Assembly: GCA_949825045.1 (NCBI GenBank)
Contig: OX463829.1
Location: 27,120,715-27,184,714 of the forward strand
Reading direction: 5' to 3'
DNA: 64,000 nt
Origin: Argyresthia goedartella
Taxonomy: Eukaryota > Arthropoda > Insecta > Lepidoptera > Argyresthiidae
Both the position numbers and the translations under genes were made by a program. Within the stretch, counting starts at the first letter, position 1. Each line of letters starts with the position of its first letter. Under the pieces are notes generated by a model. The model worked only from the letters and a program-made list of their open reading frames with translations, searched no databases and was not told the DNA's origin. Shown piece after piece: positions 35,483 through 47,484 of this stretch.

Positions 35483-36408
35483 CTTTAGCGGATGACCTAC
35501 TTTTGTTGACCCTGAGGGGGGGAGGGGGGTAGATGCCCCCCTACTACTCCCCCACCGCGCGGAAATGCCTAGTTGCTTTCTTCGAAAGGTTCATTTTTCT
35601 GCCTCGACACCTTTCTCCTCCACAAATGCTCCATAATGATATCATCAAAATTTACATGAAAAGTACCCACAATAACCTACTCTAGCCAATCGTTTTTGTT
35701 TGCATATGCTGCGCTCCGCTCCGCTCCCGTTTAGCTTCTTCAACGTTCTAACTTATAACCCGATTGAAAAGTAGCCACAATAACATACTCTAGCCAATCG
35801 TTTTTGTTTGCATACGCTCCGCTCCGGTTTAGCTTCTTCAACGTTCTAACATAACCTATAACCCGATTGAAAAGTAGCCACAATAACCTACTCTAGCCAG
35901 TTGTTTTTTCTTGTAAATATCGAGAGAACAAGAAAATAGAACCTTCGCGAAACTACTAGAAAAGGGATTATTACTTTGCTGCCCAACCAAAAACGCGGCA
36001 AAACGCCCTTTTATTATCAAAAGTGATATTTTACGAAAGAAATACTAAATTAACTTTGATTGACGTAAAATAAATAAACAAACAAAAATTGCAAGTTAAA
36101 TGAACGTTTTTATTGAAATAGGTATTATTATAAAAAGATTCCACATTTCCTCCTATTTAATAGAATTCTCATCTTTTTAAATATGCGTACAACAAAATGT
36201 AGGTAATGTATTTTGACCACAGACAAGATTTAAACATATTATTTGCGTTGCGTTACATCATTTTACAAAGTATTTTCAGATTTAAAAAAAATCACATCTT
36301 AAAAACTATTGAATTCCGCACCCTGAAACTTTCAGGAAGATGATCAAATGACCCCAACATGATGCTAAAAAAGTTTGGACGCCCCAGCGAGTAGGTCATC
36401 CGCTAAAG
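35483..36408. mobile_element. 926-bp non-autonomous TIR element with internal tandem repeats
   Basis: The ends ctttagcggatgacctact and agtaggtcatccgctaaag are a perfect 19-bp inverted repeat. Inside, at about 35667-35905, a unit of about 105 bp is repeated two and a half times (ccacaataacctactctagc, then gtttagcttcttcaacgttc). There is no transposase frame. The right end abuts the truncated Copia gag. A TSD is not obvious and the superfamily was not assigned. Confidence 0.7.
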
Positions 36409-36411
36409 GTG

Positions 36412-38285
36412 AGCCATTTCTTCAAACTTAAAAGGGAGTTATCAGATGACATTGCAACTCACATCCCAAAAGTTAAAAACTTATGGCACTGACTTAAGGA
36501 AGAGTTACTAAAAGAAGAAAACGTGGAGCTGCCCGAAGTTCTTCTAATATGTAAGATACTGGACACTCTACCAGAAACATATTTTTCATTTAAGTCGAGT
36601 TGGCTTCTAATGTCGAAGAACGATAGAATAGTAGACAATATCACGGGTCAGCTATGTGCACATGAGAAGGCGCTGAACACTAAGATGGCAGTATCTGACT
36701 CTAGTGAGGCTGCGCTTTATGCAAGGACAAATAAACAAGCTGTTAAGGGAACAAAGTATAAGTTCAAATGTTTCATTTGTAAGGAACCAGGTCATTTGAA
36801 AAGGGATTGCCCGAAGGCTGGCAAAAATAAGGAGGAAAGAGCTCAAAGTTCCAATATGGTGTTACTGACAGTGAACTCGACGGATTCTGTCACTGATCGT
36901 GATGAATGGTATGTAGATAACGGGGCTACACATCATGTTACGATGCGAGGAGATCTATTTCAAGATTTTGAATTCTTTGGAGAAAATCACACAGTAACTA
37001 CGGCAGACGGGAATGTGATAAAGGCTGTTGGGCAAGGCACAGTCCAGTTAGAAGCCAATGTTGGCGGACAAATTGAGATCCTCACCCTAGGAAATGTGTG
37101 GTATGTTCCTCAGATTAGCAAGAACCTGTTTTCTGTGCTGAGCGCACAAGATAAAAATCCCATGAGCATATTTGAATCACGGGTTACGACGTGTTCCTTA
37201 AAGGTCAACGGCATGATTGTCTTAACAGGAAAAAGACAGAGGTTTGGTAGTTTGTACAAGATAGACTGGAAAACCATATGCCCTGTTGTTTCAGTCAACC
37301 TTATTGAGCATAAAGATACGCTGCAACTATATCATGAGCGTATGTGACATCAAGACAAAAGACATGTCAAACGATTGATAGAGAAGGAGATAGGAGTTAA
37401 GACGTCAAACAGTGGAGAGCTGTGCGAAGGATGCATCTTTGCCAAGGCGCACAGAAGGCCATTTGGCACTCGAGAAAAGGCTATGGAGCCCGGTGAGCGA
37501 ATTCACTCTGATGTCTGTGGGCCCTTCCCGTCTAGCAACTGTGGATATCGATATTTCGTGTTGTTCAAGGACGAACATACAAGATACAGATATTTATATT
37601 TCCTCAAAAAAAAATCTGACGTCTATAAAAATTTGAAACTTATGTTGTCTGAAGCCAGGAACGCTGGAAACATCATTAAGGAATTTTTAAGTGACAATGG
37701 CGGTGAGTTTTATAACAAAAGTGTACGAGATCTACTCGAAGAGAACTGTATAAAACAAAGGCTCGTCATGCCGTACACACCAGAACAAAATGGGTGTACT
37801 GAAAGGGAAAATCGCACAATAGTTGAATCTGCAAGAGCCATGATGCATGCACATGAAGAGATGCCTCAGAAGTTATGGGCCGAAGTGGTAAATTCTGCTG
37901 TTTATGTAATTAACAGGACAGGACCTACCACCATAGAGGACAAGTCACCACATGAGCTTTGGTTTAATAAGAAGCCTCAAATAAAGCATTTGAGAATCAT
38001 CGGCTGTACCTGCTATGCGGATATACCAAAGCAGAATAGAAAGAAACTGCAAAAGAAGGCTACACGGTGCATTTTGATTGGGTACGATAACGACGACGGG
38101 TAAAGGCTTTTCGACTCCAAAAATCAAAAACTGGTAAGGTCGAGAGACGTCCTCTTTGACGAGAGAGCATTAGATACCTCGATGAATACACACTCAAAAA
38201 TCGATACAGTTTGTGATGAGGAAAAAGGGATTGAAGTAGGTCTTGCAAGAATTCCTTTGACAGTAAAACTCTTCGTAGATGCATA
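36412..38285 (+). pseudogene. Ty1/Copia retrotransposon fragment: gag, protease, integrase
   Basis: The gag C-terminal half (IPKVKNLWH, then LPEVLLICKILDTLPETYF) leads to a zinc knuckle CFICKEPGHLKRDC. The protease block WYVDNGATHHV follows (usual D-S-G-A changed to D-N-G-A). The integrase carries the HHCC region (HQDKRHVKRLI to CEGCIFAKAH). Its catalytic core is IHSDVCGPF, FLSDNGGEF and TPEQNGCTERENRTIVESAR, so D, D and E are present. In-frame stops lie at 37345 (TGA), 38101 (TAA) and one in gag near 36493. The gag N-terminus is absent, and the RT and RNase H domains are missing because LINE G begins at about 38290. No LTR was found. Confidence 0.85.
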
Positions 38286-38289
38286 CAAT

Positions 38290-40303
38290 GGTCACAAAAA
38301 AAAAACAAAACAAAAACTTTGTTAGAAACTCAAAAAATACAATTAAAGCCTCATGGCAGTTAATTAAAAACGAAGACAGTAACGAACCACAAACGGGAGA
38401 AATCCAACAAATAAAAATTAATGACAATATTATTAACAATCCCAATGACATAGCTGAAGCTTTTAATTATTACTTCATAGACACAATAACAAACACATAT
38501 CAATCCCTAAGTCTACAAAACAACTCAGTATCTATATCAAATATGGCTAATCAAAATTCTAGCATATTTCTAACCCCATGCTATGAAAAAGAAACACTTA
38601 GGACCATACAGTCTTTGAACAACACAACTGCAACTGGATATGACGAAGTTGACACAAAAATCCTTAAATTTTCCGCAACAGAACTAGCCCCGATCCTTAC
38701 ACATTTGACAAATCAATCACTGGAAGAAGGAAAATTCCCTGCTGAACTAAAAATGTCCGTCGTCAAACCAATATTCAAAAAAGACGACAAGGAAAAACAT
38801 GAGCAAATATCGACCTGTAACACTAGTACCAATCTTATCAAAAAATTTCGAAAAGATATTCTATAATAGACTGATCGGCTTCATAACAAAACACGACATC
38901 ATTAAAAAGGAACAAAATGGCTTTCAAAAAGGCAAATCTATGGCACTGGCCTGTTTCAATATGGTAAAAATACTGGCAGAAAGTATTGACTCAAAGATAC
39001 CTACCCTAACAGTATTTTTTGATATGACAAAGGCATTTTATTTTGTCCATCACGATATTCTATTAACAAAGTGTCAAAAATACGGAATCCGCGGTCCAGC
39101 ATATCACTGGATCGAATCATACTTAAAAGGACGCACACAAATAGTTGAAATTAGTAAATTAAATCAAGAACTAACAATGGAAGCCTCACACTCAAAACTG
39201 AGAGAGAATAGATTTGGAGTACCACAAGCGTTCTGGGGTCACTTCTATTTCTCCTATATAAAAATGATCTTCCAGATGCAACAGACCACCAATGTACTCT
39301 ATTTGCCGACGGCATATCCATAATAATTAAATATAATAATGCTATTAATTTTGAAACTGACATAAATAATACGATTAATAAAATAGTTAACTGGCTAGAA
39401 ATAAACAATCTTTGTGTAAATATTGATAAAACATCCTATATGACATTTTATAATAAAATTAAGCCTGACATCAATGTGACAGTCCAATATAATAATTCAG
39501 AAATAAAGGAATCCAATGAAATGAAATTAACATATTAAAAATATAATAAAAAAAAAACAATAGGTGTGTGTTGTTTGTATACTCTACAGGTTGGTTAAAG
39601 TTGCAGGACATGAAACAGCAATGCTTGTTTATCATGGCCATGTCGCGTCTGCCCTACGATACGGCATAGTTGTGTGGGGCAACGCAGTGGAAGTCGGAAC
39701 TTTATTTCTTATACAAAAGAAATGTGTGCGCGCAATATGCGGAGTGAGCCCTCTTGAATCTTGTAGACCACTTTAAAAAAAACTAAATCTCCTCACTATA
39801 ACAGGGATCTCAAATTAGAAATCTCTGTATTTGTTAAGCAAAATATGGACCTATTTACAAAAAAATCAACAACATGTAATTTCAATACAAGGTTTCCCAA
39901 TAAGCTGAGCATACCAATGCCGCGCACAGAACTGTTGAAGCAAAACTGCCACTGGATGTTGATCAAAATGTTTAATTATATTCCAATAGAGTTACAAGAC
40001 CTACCATTTGACATATTTAAACATAAGCTGAGAAAATGGCTAATAACAAAGTGTTTCTACAATATCAAAGAATTTTTTAATTGTAAGGCACGGTTCTAAA
40101 CAGAGATATATAATATAATAATTTTACAATTTATCAGACATTTTATAAATTACATACTTATATTAATTTTATGATTGTAATTTATGTTAGAAATCGAAAA
40201 TTTTCATGCCACTATGTGACGAAATATGTTGAACCTATTACCTTCTACCATCTATATAGTATGTACCATATTTTATGCAAATAAACACATTTCATTTCAT
40301 TTC
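38290..40303 (+). pseudogene. LINE G, 5'-truncated, E-related
   Basis: It begins in the linker (KKTKQKLCXK-like, then TIKASWQLIKNE and AEAFNYYFIDTI). The RT blocks are TATGYDEVDTKIL, KYRPVTLVPILSKNFEK, VFFDMTKAFYFVHH and RFGVPQAF (motif B degraded). Motif C is reduced to LFADGISIII near 39300. The C-terminal part is at 39564-40099 (VYHGHVASALRYGIVVWGNA). Several frameshifts and stops are present. The 3' end is aaataaacacatttcattt with a (catttcattt)n tail at 40276-40303. It sits directly against Copia on the left and LINE H on the right. Confidence 0.8.
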
Positions 40304-42465
40304 ATAACGGCGAAAAGAAAAGATTTAGATATAAGAGAGATCCAGCTTGAGAATCTTCTAACTTATAACTTCAAATTAATCCGTAACCATGAGCTTATAG
40401 AGATGTACACCCCAGCTCAGGTTTGGAAGTTCCTTAAAACTCTTGGTACTGGCAAGTCCCAGGAATCCTCTTCAGGTAATGTCGATCTCAATGGTCTCAA
40501 CCAGTTTTTCTCTTCTTCCCCATCGCGATTGAACCTAGCGCTAAGGAGGCAACCCTTCGTCGTCTACGGCTGAGGGCTGAAGTCTGTACCTCATCGTTTA
40601 ACTTCAGCTTCGTTGAAATCGGCGCATTTAGAAAGGCAGTACTAGCTATCACTTCCAAAGCTGCTGGTGGTGGCAACATCAGACATCAAATGATCCACAG
40701 CGTCCTTAATAAGTTGATTCCTCCAATTACCCACATTATTAACTTCTCTCTATTTGATAGCTCCTTTCCTAGTCTGTGGAAGAAAGCACTCGTCATCCCA
40801 CTGGCCAAAAATTCCGTTCCTTCCTCCTTCAAAGATTATAGGCCCATCTTACCCATTCTCTACAAGGTCCTTGAATCCATAGTCCACTCCCATCCCAACT
40901 CTCCTCCTACATTTTATCAAAAAACTTCTCAATCTGTACCAATCTGGGTTCAGACCAGGGCATATTACTACCACAGCACTTTTTAAAGGTAGTGATGACA
41001 TTCAGCTAGCCATGGATCAGAAGTTGGTCACTAGCCCTGCTTGACTTCAGCAATACCTTCAACTGCGACGATTTTGACATTCTTCTCGCTGTATTGAGCT
41101 CACTGAATGTGTCCTTCCACGCTGCTAACTGGTTCGACTCATACGTGAGAGGTCGTCAGCAACGAATTAAGTCTGAAGAGACTGAAACTCACTGGTGTGA
41201 TCTTTCCTCAGGAGTGCCTCAAGGTGGTATTCTCTCTCCTCTTCTATTTTCAGTCTTTATAAACTCCATCTCCGACGTCCTCTCTTCTTCGTATCTTCTG
41301 CATGCAGATGCTCCCCAAATTTATCGCCACTTTTTGCCCTGCGACGTAGCTTTATCTGTAGAGACAATGAATACTGACTTCAAGAATGTGAAAGACTGGG
41401 CCTAATCATAAGGGCTGTTGGTGAACCCGACCAAATCACAAGCCATGATTTTAGGAACCAGGCACACTCTTTCCTTATTAAAAAAGCCCATTGTTGCTGT
41501 ATCCTGCAATGGCATCACAATAGAGTTTACAGATAAAACGAAAAATGTCGGGGTTATTTTTGACAGCCAGCTGACTTAGTCACCACATGTCACCGAGGTC
41601 AGCAGACGGGACTTTGCGTCCTTCCACTCTCTCAGGCGACTGCAATACTTCCTGCCGCGGCAAACCAATATCAATCTTGAACAATCCCTTCTCCTGCCAC
41701 TAATCGAATATGCCGATATTAGTTGGGCAAGCGTGATCGATGATGTACGGAACAAACACGAACGACTTAAGAATCTCGGGATTCGGTTTATCTTCGGGTT
41801 GTGGAAATTCGACCATGTTTCTCAATATCGCAAAGAGTTGGGGTGGCTTTCGATTTATCGTCGCCGAGACTCTCATATTCTTCCATATCGTTTTAATATA
41901 TTGAAAAATCCGCGCTACCCCAGCTACTTTCGACAGTGCTATGAGTATCTCTTTTCAGAAGATCGGCACCGGAGATCTCACACGGCCTCATTCTTAGCCA
42001 CACCAAGGCACACTACCGCGGCATATGAGCACGCCTTCAGGTTGCAGGCGTGGACTGTGGAACGCACTTCCTTGCACTATAAGAGACAGTCCCACTCTTT
42101 TATCTATCAAAGACTGTTTAAAATACCATTTCCTCTCTCTTTCATGATGGTAGTTAAAGTATGTATATTATTACTATATGTACCGGTTTATGTATATTTA
42201 TGAATATTGTTACTTATTAGTAGTTTGTTATAAAGCTACTTAATTTTCCATATTTTATAGATATTTAATTTATGTATTTATTGTAGATAAGTTATTAGAT
42301 ATTGTGCACTGCCTACCCTTTTATGGTAAATTTTCCTATCATGTCTTGGTTTGCTGGAAAAAAACACTTTTTAGAGAAGAGCTCGCCTTTGTACATATGT
42401 TTTCCACAAATGTAACTTTTTATATATCTTTGTGCAATAAAGAATTATGAATTATGAATAGTACT
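40304..42465 (+). pseudogene. LINE H, CR1-group, degraded
   Basis: It starts in the linker (PAQVWKFLKTLGTGKS) and runs through RT: PPITHIINFSLFDSSFPSLW, LVIPLAKNSV, SGVPQGGILSPLLFSVFINS and a damaged motif C, LLHADAPQIY (YADD lost). The C-terminal domain is at 41733-42110 (KNLGIRFIFGLWKFDHVSQY). The 3' end, gtgcaataaagaattatgaa, has a (gaattat)n tail. It belongs to the same family as LINE I at 52994-54750, which is better preserved. Many indels and stops. Confidence 0.8.
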
Positions 42466-43371
42466 AAATTGAAAATGTCAGAAGTTCAGGCATTTTAATT
42501 TCCTAGATCTAATCAGTTACTTATCTGGTAAAACAAAACACTCAATTCTAAATCAATAGTTTATTTATTTACAGAGCAGGCAGATTACATGCCTACTCCC
42601 TATAGAGATAGAAATTACAATTTACAGCTATGCTACCCATAACGATAGATAGTACGGTAGATACCCAGATACAATTGTTCAGTCTCTCCACACACCTTCC
42701 TAGTTACTTGTCATCTGACATTATTACTTAGTTTTAGTAGTATTTAGACTACCCATAATGATAGGTAGATAGATAACTAGCTAGATACTTCTATTCACTC
42801 ACATTCACATTTCACATAATGTAGTGCTGCATAGTGCACTTTCAATTCAATACAAATCAGCTGCCACGAAGTAGATAGGTATACTGATAGGCTTCAGGCC
42901 CTACATAGGTGAACGTACTGCTGGCTCACTGAAGTCATCTTCACTCATGATGTCAGGAATGTAACCAGCAACCAAGGTTATCATAGGTTAGCATGTTGGT
43001 AACTCTGTTCGTTCGGAAGACGTTTGTTATTCATCGGATATTGAACTTTGGCCTGCTTCGGTAGGTACGATGGTAGGGCAAAAAACCACGAGCTCTTCTT
43101 CAGATTTTCAAAGACGTTGATCGCTGGGTGTTTGCTAGATACCGAGGATAGGAAGAGATCTCGCTAGCATACAGCTTGCTGTTGTTTTTATGTTTTTTTC
43201 GGGTGGCACAGGTATGGTTTCTTTTTTAGGTTATTCCCCCTGCGCGCTCTCGGCGTCGGTCACGCAAACGCCGGCGGCTAGGTTTGGACTGTCTGACTGA
43301 TGTCTGTCGGTCGGGCGGCTCGCGCCCGGGCGCCGCGGCAAATGTATACGTTGATAGGATGTTCTACGAGT

Positions 43372-43415
<44 letters not shown>

Positions 43416-44110
43416 AAGAATGAAATGACAACGAGACAACTAGAAGAATGACAACTTCATACAAAAAACGCTAAGGCTACTGTTACTACCCACTAGGTAG
43501 CGCTACTAAATCGTTTTTTTGTATTAAGTTGTCATTCTTCTCGACAGAGTAGGCAACTGTGTTCTGTTCAAATGACGGAAAAGCAAGCTTGAATTCTTGC
43601 CTTGCGTATCAAGGGTAGGGGGGGGTACTGGTGGTTTGACTAATAGGGTTCGCGAGTGTTCCATTGCACAATCGATGTGATTTATTACTTTTCGAGAAGA
43701 TATCCAAGATTCAAACTTTTTAAATTTCTTCTTAATTACAGCGGCACCTTATAATTAGATGAGCAAAAGTCCAAAAGTAGACTCCATTGCCACATAGGTA
43801 CCAAAGCTATCCTTATGTTTTTTTCTAGAGGAGAGGATGTATATGATGAGGTATAAAAGCGGTCATCCGGTTAGTTACAGTCCGCGCCAAGTTTATTTGT
43901 TAAGCGAGCTGTGACCTCTTTATTGCTTAGGGTAAGGTGAAAGGTGTGATTATAAAGAGAGGTAACAGCTAGCTCAGAGCCAAAGAGACTTGTAACGAAC
44001 TGTATGCTCTGACCTTTTTGTTATAACCTTTTTCACATCCTGTTTAAGCGTGGGTTTTAAAGGCCGGTAGCTATATTAAGAATCTGTGAAATCAATCCTG
44101 ATAACATTCA
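42466..44110. other. No gene; GC-rich patch, (GA)n, hairpin, TATA-like site
   Basis: An otherwise AT-rich stretch. A GC-rich patch (about 43228-43345, with gcgcccgggcgccgcggc) is followed by (GA)n at about 43371-43412. An inverted repeat spans about 43442-43545 (gaagaatgacaacttcatac against its complement). A TATAAAAG at 43852-43859 is noted separately. No open frame with a recognisable product. Confidence 0.5.
43852..43880 (+). promoter_or_regulatory. Possible core promoter (TATAAAAG)
   Basis: TATAAAAG is followed about 20 bases later by ttagttacagtc, a pattern seen in insect LTR or gene promoters. No transcription unit or LTR partner could be assigned downstream, so this is only a motif match. 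Confidence 0.2.
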
Positions 44111-44134
44111 AATGGATATTTTAAATGATGACCG

Positions 44135-44345
44135 CCAACTTCTGACGACCTCTGTGGCGCAGAGGTTGAGGCTCTGCCTACTATGCGAGAGGTCCCGGGT
44201 TCGATCCGCGGCGGGGGTAAAGAAACCCACATCTTGCATGTTTATTTGTGTTTCTGTTTCTGGTACCCACGGTACAGGGGATCCTAGTGTGGGGCCAGTA
44301 GCAATGTATGTGCCTTTAAATAAATGTATATTTTTATGTTATGTT
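44135..44345 (+). mobile_element. tRNA-derived SINE
   Basis: The head has a pol III A box-like tggcgcagaggttgagg and a B box ggttcgatcc about 35 bases later. A body follows with ctggtacccacggtacaggg and gtggggccagtagcaatgta, then an AT-rich tail with aaataaatgta. The body recurs at 63875-63945 and, diverged, at 47650-47700. The head folds poorly as a functional tRNA, so it is read as a SINE and not a tRNA gene. Confidence 0.75.
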
Positions 44346-44617
44346 AATTTAACTTGACGTCTTTATACTCAGATCGGAACGCGATTATTTCGCATGAGCT
44401 GTCTTCCAAAACGGTGGGTATTGTGAGAAGCCTAAGGGAGACACCTCCAAATTCAAATCCAGAAAAAAAATATCATCCCTTCCTTCAATCGTAGTGTAGA
44501 AAAACAACAATTTGGGAACTATATTTATGAAATAAATATAATGAAATGGATGTGTTTCACCTAACACCTGTTCTTTTGGGATCTTAAAAGAACAAAAAAT
44601 GATTTGGTAAATACTCA

Positions 44618-45362
44618 TTTCTTATCGGAAAATTTGTACATTATGACCATAATGTACCAAAATTTGTCAAATATGACATTCAAATTTCGAACGCCGACGC
44701 CCGCCTGCGTGCCGCCCCTAGTTTGTCTGTGAAGTTGGTACGACTGAACATGCTAAACAACTGCAGAGCAATGATCAATGCCACAATGCCGGTCGAATAT
44801 GCGGTTCCTGAACACATCAAAGAGAGCTTATGATATGTGTTTAGATAAACGAGTGTATGTAACTGTACATAATTAGGCATTAAAACTCTCGAGTGATATT
44901 ATTATGAAACTCGCCGCTCTACAGTATTAATGCCCTCCATTATGTAGCAGTCACATAAATTACTATTATCTACACGCGTATTGTAAACTCTCTTTAATGC
45001 TTCCAAAATCCGCACGTTACGACCAGCGTACTGTTATACTACGTGTTAAAAAATTATTTCTTATCTAAATATTGATACATTATGTATGACCATAATGTAT
45101 AAATATTTGTCAAATTATGACATTCAAATTTCGAACGCCGACGCCCGCCTGCGTGCCGCCCCTAGTTTGTCTGTGAAGTTGGTACTACTGAACAAGCTAA
45201 ACAAGTGCAGAGTAATTATCAATGCCACAGTGCCGGTCGAACATGCGGTTCCTGAACCAATAAAAGAGAGCTTATGATATGTGTATAGATAAACTAGTGT
45301 ATGTAAACTGTACATAATTAGGCATTAAAACTCTCGAGTGATATTATTATGAAATTCGCCTC
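44618..45362 (+). repeat. REP dimer (copies 4 and 5)
   Basis: Unit 1 (44618-44960) lacks its first block and starts near cttatcggaaaatttg. Unit 2 (about 44966-45362) is nearly complete, from attatctacacgcgtattg. Both have gacattcaaatttcgaacgc, the gcctgcgtgccgcccctag block and ggttcctgaac. The joint between the units reads gcagtcacataaattac then tctacac. The same kind of joint occurs in the dimer at 31.8 kb. Confidence 0.7.
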
Positions 45363-45389
45363 CGGCTTGTTTAAAAATTAATGAAAAGG

Positions 45390-45645
45390 GCCAAGTTAGA
45401 GTTTGACTTGCACACGAAGGGTTCCGTGACACCATATAAGAATAAACGTAAAAAACACGTCTCTTGGGGACACCCAGTAATTTTTGAATTTCTTATAGCG
45501 GCAACCACGTAGCAACAGAAATACCTGTGAAAAACTCAACTCTCCAGCTGCTACGGTTCATAAGATACGGCCCGCTGACGGACAGACGGCCGGACGGACG
45601 GACGGACGGACGGACGGACAGCGGAGGCTTAGTAAGGTCCCCCAT
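45390..45645 (+). repeat. Lepidopteran-type GACG repeat, copy A
   Basis: It runs from gacttgcacacgaagggttc, through atagcggcaaccacgtagca and cggttcataagatacggccc, to a (GGAC)n run at about 45593-45620 and gcttagtaaggtccc. This order (acgaagggttcc, gcggcaacagaaat, gacggacggacagcg, ttagtaatagggtccc) is one I recall as frequent in moth and butterfly genomes; that is memory, not a search. Confidence 0.65.
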
Positions 45646-45649
45646 TTGG

Positions 45650-46510
45650 AACCCGATCCGCACTGTTCTGCCTGTTGATGTTCAAGAACGGAAGAAAGTG
45701 TTAGACGGAATCACTCGAGCGGATGAAGGACCAGTCTACTACGAGGACCTCGTCTCGTCAAAGGCGAACTTCCGACGGCTACACCAGTTTGCGCACGCGT
45801 GGCATAAAAAGAGATGTGGCTGGGAATTTGGCTAAAATGTTAAATGACATGCGGAATCGGCACCGAGCTCACATCGTTTGTGTGTGTCACATCACCAGAA
45901 GGGTGCGACGCTGCTATCTTTTCTTCCCGCGCCCCTGAATGGGGAGAGGCGGGAAGAGGACAGGCGGAGGGCGCAGAAGGCCGGTCCAGCCATGTGGGGG
46001 ACGCACAGACATAGCTGCGGGTTACAGGAGCTCCATGCAAATCTAACTCGTTGGCTTGCTCCCCAGCGTTTGCCTCATTATGACATGAAGCCGGAATGAG
46101 GTTGGATGGAGGTGGGATATGTCCTGTTGATGTTCAAGATCACTTAAACGACGGGACTGTATGGGGTTAATCTGGCTCAACACAGACCTTGCTGTTAATA
46201 GTTTTGTAATTATTTATTCCTGCTTATTAATCATAATAATTAAATTTTTCATATTTGTATTAGTTAAGAACAACCAAGTTTTAAAAGAGATCTAAAAATC
46301 AATCTGTGGGTTTTTCTACGGCCTTCTTCACAGTGGTCCAATGTAGAAAAGAGGGGTGTTATAAGTTTGAAGTCTGAAGTTGAAGTTGAAGTTTGAAGCA
46401 TGTAATTTTTTATTAAGTTTGAAGAGGAGAAGAGGCAAAAAATGACGTTTGCTAAGTACACATATATGTAAATATCTACAGTAATAAAGTACTTAGACTT
46501 TGACTTTTGA
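45650..46510 (+). repeat. 3' end fragment of LINE family F, split by an insertion
   Basis: It reads VLPVDVQD on the left and HLNDGTVWG after the insertion, matching the last residues of F (NVQDYFNDRTVKR). From 46150 it follows the F 3' UTR (gttaataattttg-like, aaaaatcaatctgtgggt, agtggtccaatgtag) to aataaagtacttagactttg at about 46505. The F hairpin is weakened. The insertion occupies 45688-46122. Confidence 0.7.
45688..46122 (+). mobile_element. 435-bp insertion with 17-bp TSD, unidentified
   Basis: Exact copies of cctgttgatgttcaaga flank it at 45671-45687 and 46123-46139, and the F reading resumes across it. It is GC-richer than its surroundings and carries a short open frame, VLDGITRADEGPVYYEDLVS, and later LTRWLAPQRLPHYDMKPE. 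There is no poly(A) or microsatellite tail. A TSD of this length without TIRs suggests target-primed insertion, perhaps the 3' end of a LINE lacking a poly(A). I do not recognise the protein. Confidence 0.6.
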
Positions 46511-46697
46511 CTGCCCCGCAGCGATGACGTATCAGCCATCTTGCACTGTGAGCCGCTATGAACGTTATTTTAATATGGTTGTGTCCAAAGTTTTTTAACT
46601 GATACATGAACCCTAAAGCCATTGTGATTTGAATTTGGAAGGACTCGGGATATGTCAAGAGATACTGAAGCATAGGTCACGGCAGGATAAATAAGTC

Positions 46698-47428
46698 GAA
46701 TCAAGGTAGAAAAAAAACCGGTCAAGTACGAGTAGGACATCGGACCCGAACATGAAGGGTTCCATACCACTGTACACGGAAAAACGTAAAGCGACAGTCT
46801 TTTGTACGAACATACATATACCTATGTGATTTTGAATAATAAAAAATTACAGACTAGATGGGACTGCTTTCAAGGCCGTACATCGAAACATTGAAAAATA
46901 GTTTTGTGTATGTAGTATGTAAGTATTAAACTATGTACTCAGGTTAACGAAACTCTTTGCTCATTGAAAACGGAAGTGGATAGAAATTGAGTAACTTATT
47001 TACAGAAATAAAGTGAAATATGAAAAAAACTTAATATTATTTATGATAATTTGAATGAGCAATTATTAATCATATAAGGACAAATAACTAAGCACAAAAC
47101 TCAATACCTGCAATTAAAAATCTTTTCCGATAAGATCGGGAGAGTCCATTTTTCACCGATAAACAAATAAACCAAATGGCTAAGAAAATGGCCATACCAA
47201 TAATTTCTTCTATGGGTACTTCTTTTCACTCTTGGAAATCGGTATGTTTCATTATTTGTTGCTGTTGCGGCAACAGAAATGCACATTCTGTGAAAATTTA
47301 CGCTCTCTACCTATTTCGGTTGATCCGATAGAGCCCGGTGACGGACGGACGGACGGACGGAAAGACAGACGGACAGCGAAGGCTTAGTTATAGGGTCCCG
47401 TTTGGCACCCTTCGGTACGGAACCTAAA
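46698..47428 (+). repeat. GACG repeat, copy B (interrupted)
   Basis: The left part, aaaaaccggtcaagtacgag to tgaagggttccataccactg, and the right part, ttgctgttgcggcaacagaa to gacggacggacggac and gttatagggtcccgtttggc, belong to the same repeat as copy A. About 400 bp of unrelated AT-rich DNA (about 46800-47220) lies between them. Confidence 0.6.
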
Positions 47429-47484
47429 CAGCTCACAGTACGATTGTAAGGCCGGCTTGCAGCAGACCTTTGATAGCCACTTTA

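Noticed and set aside
43852..43880. Start of a host transcription unit
   Set aside because: The TATA motif alone is weak evidence and no coding sequence follows before the SINE at 44135.
44140..44215. Functional tRNA gene
   Set aside because: A and B boxes are present but the acceptor and anticodon stems do not pair, and the body continues as a SINE.
45594..45620. Short regular repeats as a CRISPR array
   Set aside because: It is a simple (GACG)n run with no spacers, in a eukaryotic context.
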